From Tolypothrix tenuis PCC 7101 (GTDB lineage Bacteria; Cyanobacteriota; Cyanobacteriia; Cyanobacteriales; Nostocaceae), in contig NZ_AP018248.1 of NCBI RefSeq assembly GCF_002368295.1, positions 8,636,820 to 8,700,819 of the forward strand: a DNA stretch of 64,000 nt. Reading direction: 5' to 3'. The notes beneath the pieces were generated by a model. The model had not been told where the DNA came from, searched no databases, and saw nothing but the letters and a program-made list of their open reading frames with translations. Made by a program: the position numbers and the translations under genes. This document shows positions 1-9,624 of the stretch, piece by piece. How positions within the stretch are numbered: position 1 is the stretch's first letter; every line of letters begins with the position of its first letter.

Positions 1-1289
1 GTTAAGTTAGCACCAGCCAACTTTGTCTCACTCAATTTTGCTCCACTCATATCCGCTTGAATTAGTTTTGTGTTGCAAAGATTTGCTCTAGTTAAATTCG
101 CACCACTTAAGTTAGCTTCACTTAAATCCGCACCTTCCAGGCTTGCTGAGTTGATGTTTGCCCATTTTAAGTTGGCTCCAGTTAGGTTAACTTGTTTTAA
201 GTCAGCACCAGCTAAATTAGCATTTGTTAATGATGAACACGGAGCTATCAAATAGGCATTTTTTTCAGGAACAAAATCTGTAGGAAAGACAGTATTTTCA
301 TTGTAAATCGCTTGTTCTAGATTTGCTCCAGTTAGGTTTGCTCCTTCCAAATTTGCTTCTAAAAGATTAGCATTACTCAAATTAGCATTACTTAAGTCAG
401 CACCAATCAGCTTTGCTTTTCTCAAGTTAGCCCCAGTTAAATTTGCTCCGCTTAAGTTTGCTTCGCTAAGGTTGATATCACAAATATAAGCGCCACTGAG
501 ATTAGCTTTTCTTAGTGTTGCTTTCTCTAGATTTACCGAGGTTAGTCTTATCTTTAACAGGGATGCACCGTCTAAGTTAGCTTCACTCAATTTTGTACTA
601 TGTAGAGTTGTATCGCTAAGATTTGCTCCAGTCAGGTCTGCTTTACTCAGATTGATATTGCTGAAATTTTTTCCATTCAAATTTATTTTTCTCAGATTTT
701 TCTCAGTAAAATCACGTTCTCTAGCATCATACAAACTTAAGAAGTCTTCGGAGTTAATAGGTATTTCCTGGACTGACTCCTGGGCTGCATAAATTCTATT
801 GGCTAGCCACATCATTCTCTCAATCTTGAAGTCTTGCTCACTAAAAGCTCTGCTATTTTGAGCCTGTTCTTCAGTTATATCAATTAGATTATCTTGCTCT
901 GTTTCGTCAAGAGAAACATTTTCGACAATAGTAACTGTATCTAGTGTTGGTTTTTGCAGTTCAACCCTTTCAAAAAACTTTTTTACTATTTCGTCATCAT
1001 CAATATCTACTTTCTCAGTAGTTGTGTTAGTAACATCATTATTATTTAAATTATTCAAACTGTTACTCAAAATAGATGAATGATTGAAGTGCTGTTGCAA
1101 CTCAGCAACTTGTGCAGTTAACTGCGAAATTGCCTCTTCCATACATTGAATCTGCTGTAACTCAGGCCTGTTCTGGAACTCCTGTTTCAAGGCATCAAAA
1201 TAGTGTTTGAGCCAGGCAATATTTTTCCTTCGCAGATGTTGCTCTGCTTCCAACTGTTCTATCCGTGCAGCTAAAGATGCTAAATCCAT
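1..1289 (-). CDS. Pentapeptide-repeat protein with coiled-coil N-terminus (C-terminus off window)
   Basis: Reading the minus strand from ATG at 1289-1287 gives a continuous open frame to the left edge (about 429 codons), so the gene is incomplete here. The first ~110 residues are charged and Leu/Gln/Glu rich (coiled-coil-like). A linker follows, then many A(N/D)Lxx repeats such as TGANLSDTTL and SEANLSGANL, the signature of a right-handed quadrilateral beta-helix. One non-repeat insertion (around YNENTVFPTDFVPEKN) interrupts the helix. Pentapeptide proteins are abundant in cyanobacteria; most lack a known function, and some mimic DNA or act as scaffolds. No enzymatic domain is visible. It is divergent from the pPIWI-RE operon, with about 370 bp between them. 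The family call is firm; the role is unknown. Confidence 0.9.
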   Translation of the reverse strand, partial: MDLASLAARIEQLEAEQHLRRKNIAWLKHYFDALKQEFQNRPELQQIQCMEEAISQLTAQVAELQQHFNHSSILSNSLNNLNNNDVTNTTTEKVDIDDDEIVKKFFERVELQKPTLDTVTIVENVSLDETEQDNLIDITEEQAQNSRAFSEQDFKIERMMWLANRIYAAQESVQEIPINSEDFLSLYDARERDFTEKNLRKINLNGKNFSNINLSKADLTGANLSDTTLHSTKLSEANLDGASLLKIRLTSVNLEKATLRKANLSGAYICDINLSEANLSGANLTGANLRKAKLIGADLSNANLSNANLLEANLEGANLTGANLEQAIYNENTVFPTDFVPEKNAYLIAPCSSLTNANLAGADLKQVNLTGANLKWANINSASLEGADLSEANLSGANLTRANLCNTKLIQADMSGAKLSETKLAGANL

Positions 1290-1663
1290 TTTTGAGCTAA
1301 AGATATTTATCAAATTATTGTCAACAGTTGTGTAATCGATACTACTGAGTACTAACTCAGTAGTTTTTTGCAACCCTACATATAAATATTGCCCAGAATC
1401 AAACCCAAAGTAGCAGCCAATGCTCATACAGCAAAACTTAGCTTTGGAAGCATTTGGCTTTGATTCCCATCTGGGAGATCTGGGATTGCTCTTTCAATGG
1501 CTTAATGCGTGTGGTGAAAACAGGTATCGCTGAACTGGCATTTTAAGCTTTTCTCTAAAAATGGAAACATTGGAAACTTTATAGAAACATGACAAATTTT
1601 TCTTGACCCTGAATGAAGGAAGTGCCAAAATTGGGCAAACAAGCGCGATTAGGAGACTGATCG
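1290..1663. promoter_or_regulatory. Divergent intergenic region ahead of the pPIWI-RE operon
   Basis: This 374-bp region lies between the leftward pentapeptide gene and the rightward operon and should hold both promoters. I see no long ORF. A perfect hairpin with a T-run lies at 1341-1369, and short TCTGGGA-type repeats occur near 1465-1490. A ribosome-binding site AGGAG sits at 1651-1655, 8 bp before the ATG at 1664. No confident -35/-10 pair was recognised. Confidence 0.5.
1341..1369 (+). terminator. Perfect 10-bp hairpin with T-run, plus-strand orientation
   Basis: ACTACTGAGT (1341-1350) pairs perfectly with ACTCAGTAGT (1355-1364) around a 4-nt loop, followed by five T (1365-1369). This is a textbook intrinsic terminator for rightward transcription, yet no rightward gene lies upstream within the window. 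It could end a transcript antisense to the pentapeptide gene, or insulate the pPIWI-RE operon from read-through. Confidence 0.6.
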
Positions 1664-2974
1664 ATGAAAGCCACCAGACATCGAGACAAAATTTTGGCAG
1701 CGCTACGGGAATGGTTTCGCATTCACAAACAGGCACCCACTCTGGAAGAGTTCTGTGCTGAACTGGGAATGCAACCCCGTCAGAAAGCAACGCTGCAACG
1801 ATGGTTGCAGACGATGCGAGGTATCGATGTGGATTGGGAAGATAATGCTGCTCGCAGCCTTCGCTTGCTTACCCCTGACCCAGAAGAACCTGGGCTACAA
1901 ATACCTGTAACAGAAACATTGCGATATCTGGCCACTGGCTTGACAGAATGGGAGAAACGAGAACCCGAACACAGATCGCATATTCCCAAAGCCCTGCGCG
2001 TGGGGATGTCCAGAATGTACTTAACATCTTTGCTCTCTGGAGATGAACAGGCCCCTTCAAACCTGCCAGAATTTTTTGACTGGGCAAAAAAACCAGTTGT
2101 TCAATGGAAACCCGCAATAGAGATTAAACACCTTTCGCCGGAAGTCACTTTTATAGAAGATGGGATAGCTTCTGACTTTGCCCTCCAGTGGCAGGTTACG
2201 GGTGCTGATGTAGAAATGCAGGTGCAAGAGAAAGTCCTGCAAGATGTTCTGGAATACTGTCGAGCCAACCAACTAGAAGAAAATTATCGCACTTTAAGAA
2301 AGCTGATTATTGAGCGTCCTATCCTCCCATACTCTGAATATCGCCGCCTTTTGTCTTCATCTCAATTAAGACCTCTACGCGATTTCTTATTGCAAATCTA
2401 TGTAGATTTAGTTGACCTAACCAGTGAAAGTACTTACCATTTCTGCCCCCGCTGCAAATATATAATGCGCCGTCGTCGAGATGGAACTTATAACTGTCGG
2501 AACATGACTTGTGAACAGCTGAGTGCAAAACTCCGCCTCCCTCCCCAACCGCAAATTCCCAAGCATGAGGCAGAAAATTGGAAAGCTGTTACTCCTGGCG
2601 TACATCGGTACGGCACACTGCCAGGAATTTGGGAAATTCAGCTAGCCCAAGCCCTTACAAAACTGGGAGTACGCGTCACTCTTTGGCCGGAGATTGATGA
2701 ATTCGACTTACTCGTGGAGTTTAGCAAGAAAGTCCGCTGGGCGATTGATGTCAAAGATTGGTCGTACCTTGATGAGCAGCGTTTGAAGAAAGTGCAGTAT
2801 CGCTTTGATACTACAGAAACCTTTATCGTCTTTCCCGATGAGCGAAATGATGTATTGCGAATTGAGGTGGAACGTCAAAGACTCGAACCTGAATTAGACT
2901 CTGTGCGTTTGAAGCTGGTTAGCGAAATTATCTCCCAGGCTAAAAAAATTCTGGAGAAGAAAAATCATGCGTAA
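1664..2974 (+). CDS. pPIWI-RE-associated REase-fold protein (pPIWI_RE_Y type) with LexA-like HTH and zinc ribbon
   Basis: 436 residues. The N-terminus (about 5-55) resembles a LexA-type winged HTH (TLEEFCAELGM...LQRWL). A zinc ribbon follows with C261, C264, C278 and C283 (FCPRCKY...YNCRNMTC). The C-terminal third has restriction-endonuclease-fold residues: E324 (GIWEIQLAQAL), D348 (EIDEFDLLVEF) and D362-V-K364 (AIDVKDW). This layout matches the nuclease partner of the three-gene pPIWI-RE systems described computationally by Burroughs, Iyer and Aravind (2013). It is first in the operon, with AGGAG 8 bp upstream, and overlaps the helicase gene by 8 bp. Inferred role: DNA (or RNA-DNA hybrid) cleavage as the effector or processing nuclease of a defence system. 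No substrate can be read from the sequence. Confidence 0.8.
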   Translation: MKATRHRDKILAALREWFRIHKQAPTLEEFCAELGMQPRQKATLQRWLQTMRGIDVDWEDNAARSLRLLTPDPEEPGLQIPVTETLRYLATGLTEWEKREPEHRSHIPKALRVGMSRMYLTSLLSGDEQAPSNLPEFFDWAKKPVVQWKPAIEIKHLSPEVTFIEDGIASDFALQWQVTGADVEMQVQEKVLQDVLEYCRANQLEENYRTLRKLIIERPILPYSEYRRLLSSSQLRPLRDFLLQIYVDLVDLTSESTYHFCPRCKYIMRRRRDGTYNCRNMTCEQLSAKLRLPPQPQIPKHEAENWKAVTPGVHRYGTLPGIWEIQLAQALTKLGVRVTLWPEIDEFDLLVEFSKKVRWAIDVKDWSYLDEQRLKKVQYRFDTTETFIVFPDERNDVLRIEVERQRLEPELDSVRLKLVSEIISQAKKILEKKNHA

Positions 2975-5900
2975 CATTTCTCAATGGGGCAAGCCATTAC
3001 GCCAAGCCCTTCGCAAATCACAGGAATTAAAAGCTTATGTAGAAGAGACCTTACCTGATGCGGAGGCTAATCTACAGCAGCGGGAAATAGCACGTCTTGC
3101 CTTACTGATTGCTGAGGTCGAATTAGGGTTGACTTTACTGATGGAGGTAGCAAAAGAAGAAAGTGCAACTTCTGTATCAACGTTACTTTTGGGATACCGT
3201 TTCCCTGTCGAAGCACTTAAAAGTGATGAAAACTGGCTCCTTGTAAAAAAAGCGCGTTTTTACCTCGTGCGCCGCAAAGGAAGGCAATGGGAACGCTCTT
3301 TGGCTGAATATATCAAACTACCTGAAATTATCAGAATATTCAGCTTAAACGATATTAACGATGTTCCCCAATGTATCCCGTCTAGCACCTACCCCCAGCG
3401 CTTACAGCTATATCGCCAAACCCTATCAATCACTCCGCAACACAAAAAACGAAAAGTCAAACTAGCAACTTCTGGATACTGGTATGCCAAAGTTTCCCAC
3501 AATGGTCATTCTCCAGTCGAGGTTCCCATAAATATTCCGGAAACTGTTGCTAATCTTGCGCCTTCACCACAAATATCTTTTCAGCGCACGCGTCAGGGCA
3601 TTAACCCTAGCTATACCGTTACTTTAAAAAAGTTATGGGAAACTGCTCAAGAAATGGATGAAAAACTAGCGCAAGCTAAGTATGAGCCAGAAAATTATCA
3701 TCAACGCCTTAAAGGAATTGCCTTAAGGTTATACGACTCATCAATAGATGATTTTCAAGCTTCCCAAGCAGATACCGAACTGGAACTAGAGCAACTTGTC
3801 CACATTGTCGGTTTATTGAACGTGGGCAAATCTACACTGCTGGAAGTTCTCATTTACCACTTTGCCAAACAAGGATATCGCTGTGCATTGCTTGTCAATG
3901 ATGTTGTCGCAGCAGTGCGTATCGCTTCTTTATTTCGAGATGGCTTGGGAATTCTGGCGGCCCCTGTGTTGGGAAGCAGCGATCGCTTGCAACACTTAGA
4001 AAAAGTTTATGAACCGATTTTGTCCACCAAGGGTGAAGAAATAGAAGCAGGAGCAATTCACCCCGCATGGCGTTGGTTTAGTCCCGTCTGCCCGCTACTG
4101 GCTTTAGTGCCATCAGAGGATAAGTGGGAGTTTGGCGACGAACCCTGCCATAATCTTTACCAAAAACAAACCCTAACTCAGAACGATCATTCCAACGCAG
4201 AAGATGAGGATTTAGAAGATTTGGAGGAGGGTGAGACTGAAGATAAATATACCTGTCCCTTTTATTACAAATGTCCGCGTCACCAATTAGAACAAGACAT
4301 AGCCCAAGCTATGTTGTGGGTATTAACCCCAGCCAGCTTTATTCATACTCGTGTTCCTCTCCAAGTTTTTGCCGAAAAACTAACTTTCGCTGAAGCCGTT
4401 TACCGTGAATGTGAGTTTTTCTTCGTTGATGAAGCTGACAGAGTACAGGTACAGTTTGATGAAGCTTGTGCCCCTGATGAAGTCTTAGTGGATGCCTCTG
4501 GAAACTCCTTATTAAATAAGTTAGGAATCAAATTTGCTACTACCATTTACAATTCAGATCGCCGCAGCATGGCAGCTGAACTTGTGGCTGCGGCAAAAAG
4601 AGCCAATGACTACGCTCAAATTGCTACAGACCTAATTCTCCCTCGACTTCACAACCAGCCAAAACTGGTGGAATGGGTGGGACATAACCCCTTCACAGGT
4701 CGTTCGCTGTTCGCCCATATTATCCGCGACATTCTGGAAACACCGGAAACTGAGGAACAAGAATTATCTCCCCAGTTCAGCCGAGCCGAACGCAGCAAAC
4801 AACGGCATCAACGGATAGAGGCGGGTTTACCTCCTGAAGAGGAACGCCAGCGCCGTAAAAAAGTCATGCAAACACTAGAGGGATTTTTGCAATCTCCCCT
4901 GAATCGACGGCAAGGAGGAGAACTTTCAGACCTTGCCTTGAGCCTACTTAGTGCCGAAAATGATGCTTTGGCATTAGCTGAGGTTGCTGATTGGTTGCAC
5001 AAATGGTTGGAATCTCTAGGAATTTCTATTGAAGAAAAAACCAAGTTTGAAGAAGTTAAGCGCCATATGCACTTAGCTATCCTGGTGACGGTACTCAACG
5101 ACAGACTGGGTTTTTTAGTTGACAACCTCAACGCACTGATGCGGGCGCGGGTCATTGATCTACACGATACTAGTTTGGCTTTAGTGTATCGCCCACCCCG
5201 TGACTATCTGCCAGTTGTGCCATCTTCACCAGTTGGCAATATCTTGGGTTTTAGATATACCCGTGACCGCAGCAACATATCTGGTGGGAAGTTAGAGTAT
5301 TTCCGCTATGTTGGGCTGGGTCGCTATTTACTGCTTAATTTCTCCACTCTGTTTGCTGTTGATGGTTGGCAAGGCCCCCATACAGTGCTGATTTCAGGTA
5401 CGAGTTACGCTCCAGGAACACCTGCTTATCACATCACAACCAAGCCTACTATATTGCTAGAACCTGCTAGTGATAATGACACTGCTGGTGACGCAGGAAT
5501 TAGCGAAAGTGAATTTTTCTTCAAACCTCAACAAAACACAGCAGGATATCATATTGCTTTGTCTGGACTGCCGCCTGCTGAGAGAAAAAAAGCTGCTGAT
5601 GATATGGTTAAAGCTATTTGTCGCAGCCCTGGAGAAGCCAAAAGCTTTATTGCTGAGTTATTTGAAACGTTAAAAGAGAAAGAACACAAAGACCCAAAAC
5701 GGTGGAAAGATCGCCAACGCTTGCTGCTGATCACTAATAGCTATAACGAAGCAGAGTTGGTTGAATCGATTTTAAAACCCCTTTACCGCGTTGAAAATCT
5801 TGATGGCATTACCACCCTACGCCGTGACAATGCTCCTGCTCACTTGAGTGGTATCCGTCGGGGAAAAATACGAGATGTCGCTAAACTTCCCACTCAGATT

Positions 5901-6506
5901 GTCGTTGCTCCTTTAATGGCACTGGAGCGGGGTCACAATATTCTCAACGAGAACCGGATAGCTGCATTTGGGGCGGCGGTATTCTTGAGCCGACCAATGC
6001 CAGTTCCTGATGACTGGCAAACTACCGTCCAGCAGCTTAATCATTGGGCACTGGAAAGGTCTGCCGATTTGAGTCTTTATCAAGCAATGCAAAAACGAGG
6101 TGATGCTCTGACGCTGAAGAATGTAGAAAATGAGTTCTACCAATATGCGGTAGCAAAGATGCTTGACTTGAACTGTCGAGCAATGTCCTTCAAGCAGTTG
6201 ACCTATGATGAACGGTCTGTACTCTGCTGGACGCAATTTGTAAGTATTTGGCAAATTGTTGGCCGCTTAGTACGGGGTGGTGTACCTTGCATTGTCCATT
6301 TTCTAGATACCAAGTTTGCACCTAAATCAGTTGACAGCCAACTCGATAGTGAAGTCACCTCACTTTTAGTTGGCATTATTCAAGAACTTCAACTTGCTAT
6401 AGATGCACAAAGCAACCAACCTTGGCAAAGAAGTTTAGCCAAATCGCTGTACGGAGCTTTCTTCAGAGCACTCAAAACAACAAAGGGATTACATTATGAG
6501 TTTTAA
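2967..6506 (+). CDS. pPIWI-RE-associated DinG/XPD-like SF2 helicase (pPIWI_RE_Z type)
   Basis: 1179 residues. A Walker A motif GLLNVGKST lies near residue 281-290, and Walker B/DEAD box FFFVDEADRV near 486. Four cysteines between them (SPVCP ~374, EPCHN ~394, YTCPFYYKCPRH ~429 and ~435) sit where DinG/XPD helicases place the iron-sulfur cluster. Motif VI WQIVGRLVRGG is near 1093. The N-terminal ~280 residues are not recognised. The ATG overlaps the upstream gene by 8 bp and the stop overlaps the pPIWI-RE start by 11 bp, so the three proteins are probably made from one message. Inferred role: strand separation or translocation serving the PIWI protein and nuclease. The unusually long N-terminus fits this helicase branch rather than housekeeping DinG. 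Confidence 0.85.
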   Translation: MRNISQWGKPLRQALRKSQELKAYVEETLPDAEANLQQREIARLALLIAEVELGLTLLMEVAKEESATSVSTLLLGYRFPVEALKSDENWLLVKKARFYLVRRKGRQWERSLAEYIKLPEIIRIFSLNDINDVPQCIPSSTYPQRLQLYRQTLSITPQHKKRKVKLATSGYWYAKVSHNGHSPVEVPINIPETVANLAPSPQISFQRTRQGINPSYTVTLKKLWETAQEMDEKLAQAKYEPENYHQRLKGIALRLYDSSIDDFQASQADTELELEQLVHIVGLLNVGKSTLLEVLIYHFAKQGYRCALLVNDVVAAVRIASLFRDGLGILAAPVLGSSDRLQHLEKVYEPILSTKGEEIEAGAIHPAWRWFSPVCPLLALVPSEDKWEFGDEPCHNLYQKQTLTQNDHSNAEDEDLEDLEEGETEDKYTCPFYYKCPRHQLEQDIAQAMLWVLTPASFIHTRVPLQVFAEKLTFAEAVYRECEFFFVDEADRVQVQFDEACAPDEVLVDASGNSLLNKLGIKFATTIYNSDRRSMAAELVAAAKRANDYAQIATDLILPRLHNQPKLVEWVGHNPFTGRSLFAHIIRDILETPETEEQELSPQFSRAERSKQRHQRIEAGLPPEEERQRRKKVMQTLEGFLQSPLNRRQGGELSDLALSLLSAENDALALAEVADWLHKWLESLGISIEEKTKFEEVKRHMHLAILVTVLNDRLGFLVDNLNALMRARVIDLHDTSLALVYRPPRDYLPVVPSSPVGNILGFRYTRDRSNISGGKLEYFRYVGLGRYLLLNFSTLFAVDGWQGPHTVLISGTSYAPGTPAYHITTKPTILLEPASDNDTAGDAGISESEFFFKPQQNTAGYHIALSGLPPAERKKAADDMVKAICRSPGEAKSFIAELFETLKEKEHKDPKRWKDRQRLLLITNSYNEAELVESILKPLYRVENLDGITTLRRDNAPAHLSGIRRGKIRDVAKLPTQIVVAPLMALERGHNILNENRIAAFGAAVFLSRPMPVPDDWQTTVQQLNHWALERSADLSLYQAMQKRGDALTLKNVENEFYQYAVAKMLDLNCRAMSFKQLTYDERSVLCWTQFVSIWQIVGRLVRGGVPCIVHFLDTKFAPKSVDSQLDSEVTSLLVGIIQELQLAIDAQSNQPWQRSLAKSLYGAFFRALKTTKGLHYEF

Positions 6507-9324
6507 ATATATTCTTCCTGGAGCTTGGGAACTGACTCAGGATGAGCAATACGAGCTTTTTTCTCTTCATGCTCCTATAGCTTGGCAGCAAGTTGCTAAA
6601 TCTCTGGCGCAAAAACGTGTCAAGCTTCTTGGTAAAGGTTATCCTTCCGTCCCTGTCTACTCTCTTGACCGTATTATCTCTGCGAGTTTTCCCAGAATCG
6701 TTCAGACAGTTCGTCATGGCTGGCAACGCCCTGGTGTCCCTTGGCTATTAGCCGCGGAACGCGCCGAGCTTTTCGATTTACCTGGGTTGATTAAAGATTG
6801 GTTGCGTGAGGAATTTAGCAATTACTTAGGTGATGATGAAGTCGAGTCTATTTTCGACAAACTTGATGATAGTGCTTGGCAATGGGAGGAAGAGCCGACA
6901 ATCTATCCCTTGCAACTGCCAGCAAAAAACCCATACAACATAGATATTCGTTTTCAGGCAATTCCAGACTACTTGGCTATGAAATTTCTGGAAAAGCCAC
7001 AGGTTATTTTCGGTTGGGACAATCAGTATCAACTTACTTTTTATCGAGTGGTCAGTCTTAACCAAGGAGCCGAACTCATGTCATGGCCTCCCTCACAAGT
7101 TCCACTCATTAAAAATCAAAAATCTGTTGGCACTGCCAACATTTCTTTTGTCATCAACTTCAAATTGCAGACGGTTCCTTGGCGCAATCAACCAATTATT
7201 TACCATCAACTTTCAATTCGACGATGGATTACCGAGCCTAAGGAAAGTCTACCTTACAGAGGTGTTACCGCTTTTATTGGTGATAATCGACGCTGGTTAG
7301 ATGGCAAGAGTCAACCATTCTGCTTCATTCCTCTGGCAATCAAGCAAACGATGACATCACAAGGGAGGGAACCAAGATGGCCCAGAGCTATTAGCGAGTT
7401 ACTTAAAATTAATGACTCTCCACTTCCAGATCCTAACACCTTAGCTAGTGAACCAGTTTACAATTGGTCAGCATTTGCTCCCGATCCGATTGGTATACAA
7501 GCTGCTATTGCTTATGACACTCGCTATCGCGGCGATGTACCTTGTCTTCCCGGTGTTAGTCCACTGGATTTAGCAAGTTTAGATAGGGCTATTCAAAATC
7601 TAATTGAGCAAGAGAATTTCCCTGTTCGTCGAGTTGGTGAAGCTGTAAAGAAATCAGGTGTATATCTGCCTTTCTGGGGAACAGGAAAACCACAAAAGAA
7701 AGGTAGTAAAGAACTGAAAAATCCTGACGATTTATCTACGCCAATGCTGCGATCCAAAATTGCTGCACCTGTAACATTTAGTTCGTCAGAGAATTCGCCT
7801 AACACGATATTAATTCTTTGGGAAACTAAAGAATGTCGAGATGCGTTGATTGCTGAAATTTGTAAGTTACTTTTATTGTTACCCAAAGGGGAAGCAAAAA
7901 CATATGAAACTATTCCTGGTATAACAGGAGAAGAAACTATTTATGAAAGTCCTTACGGCTGTCTGCATATTAAAACTCAGCATGTCTTAGACCTCACACA
8001 GATATTTGATGTTGATAACCCTTCTGTGGCAGGTAATAACAGACAACAACGGCGCATTAATTTAATGGATAAACGCATTCATCAAATTATTTCATATTTA
8101 CCTAAACCAGAGGGATTAAGCGGTGCCTTAATAGAAATTAAGCCCAAACCTTTGATTCCTGAATCAGATCCCAAGCTAGCATTGCGGATTGGGGTGATGC
8201 AAGCAGGCTATGTTAATCAGCATATACACGCATTAACAAATCGTAAAAAGAATGGCGAGGAATATGTCACCAAAGATGCTCCAAATCGAGTACAAAGAGC
8301 CGTATCGGACTTAATAAGACAATTTGGGATTTTGCCTGCACCTTTAATCGACACTGAAAAGGATGGCATAGATCCAAATATGTGGTTGACTTGTTTCCAT
8401 GTTTTACGCCGCACTCGAAAAACAACAGCTAATAATAAAGCTTTCACTGTGGCGCTAATGGTACGAGTGAACCCAGTAACGGGAACCGTACAGGTTACTA
8501 CCCCTTATTTATTTGCTACCCAAGGCTGGGTAGTCTATCCAGAAGCACTTGGATACCTACTGAATGAAAAATGGAACCCTGATTCCTCTGCTGATGAAAC
8601 ATCTAGTGACATTAGCAACGAACAACAGTCTGGCGATATTAGAAGCGAACAGCAGCTTCTTAGTAAATTTGTGACTGACTGTCTGCGCGATTGTTTAAAT
8701 ACTCCAATTGCAGATGAAAAACTTGAGCGCGTGCTATTCATGGCAGAAGCACAAAATGCCCGCCAAATGCTGACGTGGCTGAGAAATCCTGAACTACCAG
8801 CCAACGATTTACCTGATGAATTTAAACGTCACATGACTGAATCTGAAATCAATCGTCTTTTGGTTGTCCGCTTACGCTTTGGAGGTGGAGGTGAAGTTCC
8901 GCTAGGTATTGTTAAAGGTTCTCCTGGTAGCAGAATCAGTAAGGGTGGTGTCTTCTGCTGGCAAGATGTTTGTGACGATAAGGAGACAGCACTTTACCTA
9001 AGTCTTAGAGAACTGTTAAATACCGAACAAGGTACAAATACATTACAGCAGAAACAGTCCCGGCTTGATAATGGCAAGTTACAAGCAGGAAACCCCAAGC
9101 CATTGGAAATAGCCATTATTCATCACCCAGGAATAGAACGCGATCAATTAGCTTGCTTTGTCCATAATCTTCGGGGTCGCTGGCCTTACTTTGCTCATGA
9201 TGTTTCTCTACCTTTTCCGTTTCCTCTGGCGACTTTAGCTAAGGAGTATGCGGTCAGTGCTAGGGATGTGGTGGAATTCGTTGACTTAGAAGACTTGGAA
9301 GAATCAGCGGAATCAGTTGATTAA
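6496..9324 (+). CDS. pPIWI-RE family PIWI protein
   Basis: 942 residues. The architecture is that of pPIWI-RE proteins: an N-terminal X-type region (about 1-400), a middle MID-like region, and a C-terminal RNase H/PIWI region. Family-like stretches include EIKPKPLIPESDPKLALRIG with MQAGYVNQHI (about 560-585), LLVVRLRFGGGGEVPLGIV (about 795), and the C-terminal IAIIHHPG...RWPYFAHDVSLPFPFP. It overlaps the helicase stop by 11 bp and ends the operon. By family knowledge, such proteins are predicted to bind a nucleic-acid guide or R-loop and to act with the helicase and REase against invading DNA. Guide type and cleavage competence cannot be read by eye. The C-terminal tail is acidic. Confidence 0.82.
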   Translation: MSFKYILPGAWELTQDEQYELFSLHAPIAWQQVAKSLAQKRVKLLGKGYPSVPVYSLDRIISASFPRIVQTVRHGWQRPGVPWLLAAERAELFDLPGLIKDWLREEFSNYLGDDEVESIFDKLDDSAWQWEEEPTIYPLQLPAKNPYNIDIRFQAIPDYLAMKFLEKPQVIFGWDNQYQLTFYRVVSLNQGAELMSWPPSQVPLIKNQKSVGTANISFVINFKLQTVPWRNQPIIYHQLSIRRWITEPKESLPYRGVTAFIGDNRRWLDGKSQPFCFIPLAIKQTMTSQGREPRWPRAISELLKINDSPLPDPNTLASEPVYNWSAFAPDPIGIQAAIAYDTRYRGDVPCLPGVSPLDLASLDRAIQNLIEQENFPVRRVGEAVKKSGVYLPFWGTGKPQKKGSKELKNPDDLSTPMLRSKIAAPVTFSSSENSPNTILILWETKECRDALIAEICKLLLLLPKGEAKTYETIPGITGEETIYESPYGCLHIKTQHVLDLTQIFDVDNPSVAGNNRQQRRINLMDKRIHQIISYLPKPEGLSGALIEIKPKPLIPESDPKLALRIGVMQAGYVNQHIHALTNRKKNGEEYVTKDAPNRVQRAVSDLIRQFGILPAPLIDTEKDGIDPNMWLTCFHVLRRTRKTTANNKAFTVALMVRVNPVTGTVQVTTPYLFATQGWVVYPEALGYLLNEKWNPDSSADETSSDISNEQQSGDIRSEQQLLSKFVTDCLRDCLNTPIADEKLERVLFMAEAQNARQMLTWLRNPELPANDLPDEFKRHMTESEINRLLVVRLRFGGGGEVPLGIVKGSPGSRISKGGVFCWQDVCDDKETALYLSLRELLNTEQGTNTLQQKQSRLDNGKLQAGNPKPLEIAIIHHPGIERDQLACFVHNLRGRWPYFAHDVSLPFPFPLATLAKEYAVSARDVVEFVDLEDLEESAESVD

Positions 9325-9362
9325 GTGGTGTCAGTAGCATTGAAACCAACAACCGCCTTTGG

Positions 9363-9536
9363 GATGGCACTATCATCACCATTGATGCAATGGGAACACA
9401 AACCGAAATTGCCAAACAGATTATCACCGAAAAAGCCGATTATGTCCCTGCGCTTAAAGCCAACCATTCGACTCTCTATTCTCAAGTCAAAGAATCGTTT
9501 GACAAAGCGCAAGCACAACAGTTGCGATCGCTTTGA
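9363..9536 (+). pseudogene. ISAs1-family transposase fragment
   Basis: In the frame of 9363-9536 the translation reads DGTIITIDAMGTQ, then EIAKQIITEKADYVPALKAN, then a TGA stop at 9534. This is the conserved catalytic-aspartate block of ISAs1-type (IS4-superfamily) transposases, which normally run ~350-400 residues. Both ends of the gene are gone and no inverted repeats are visible. It is a scar between the pPIWI-RE operon and the AIPR gene, showing past IS activity inside this island. An overlapping ORF of 74 codons in another frame (9325-9549) is only a shadow. Confidence 0.75.
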
Positions 9537-9624
9537 GCACAAAGAATGAAATTTCTTTCGTGCCATTTGATTCTGAATTTTGTATTCTTCTTGAAGAGCA
9601 CCTGCAAACTCATACAAGAAGACT

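Noticed and set aside
4808..5155. 115-codon minus-strand ORF within the helicase gene
   Set aside because: Shadow of the helicase reading frame; Ser/Arg-rich composition typical of reverse-complement frames.
9325..9549. 74-codon plus-strand ORF after the pPIWI-RE gene
   Set aside because: It is out of frame with the recognisable ISAs1 transposase text at 9363-9536; only the latter makes protein sense.
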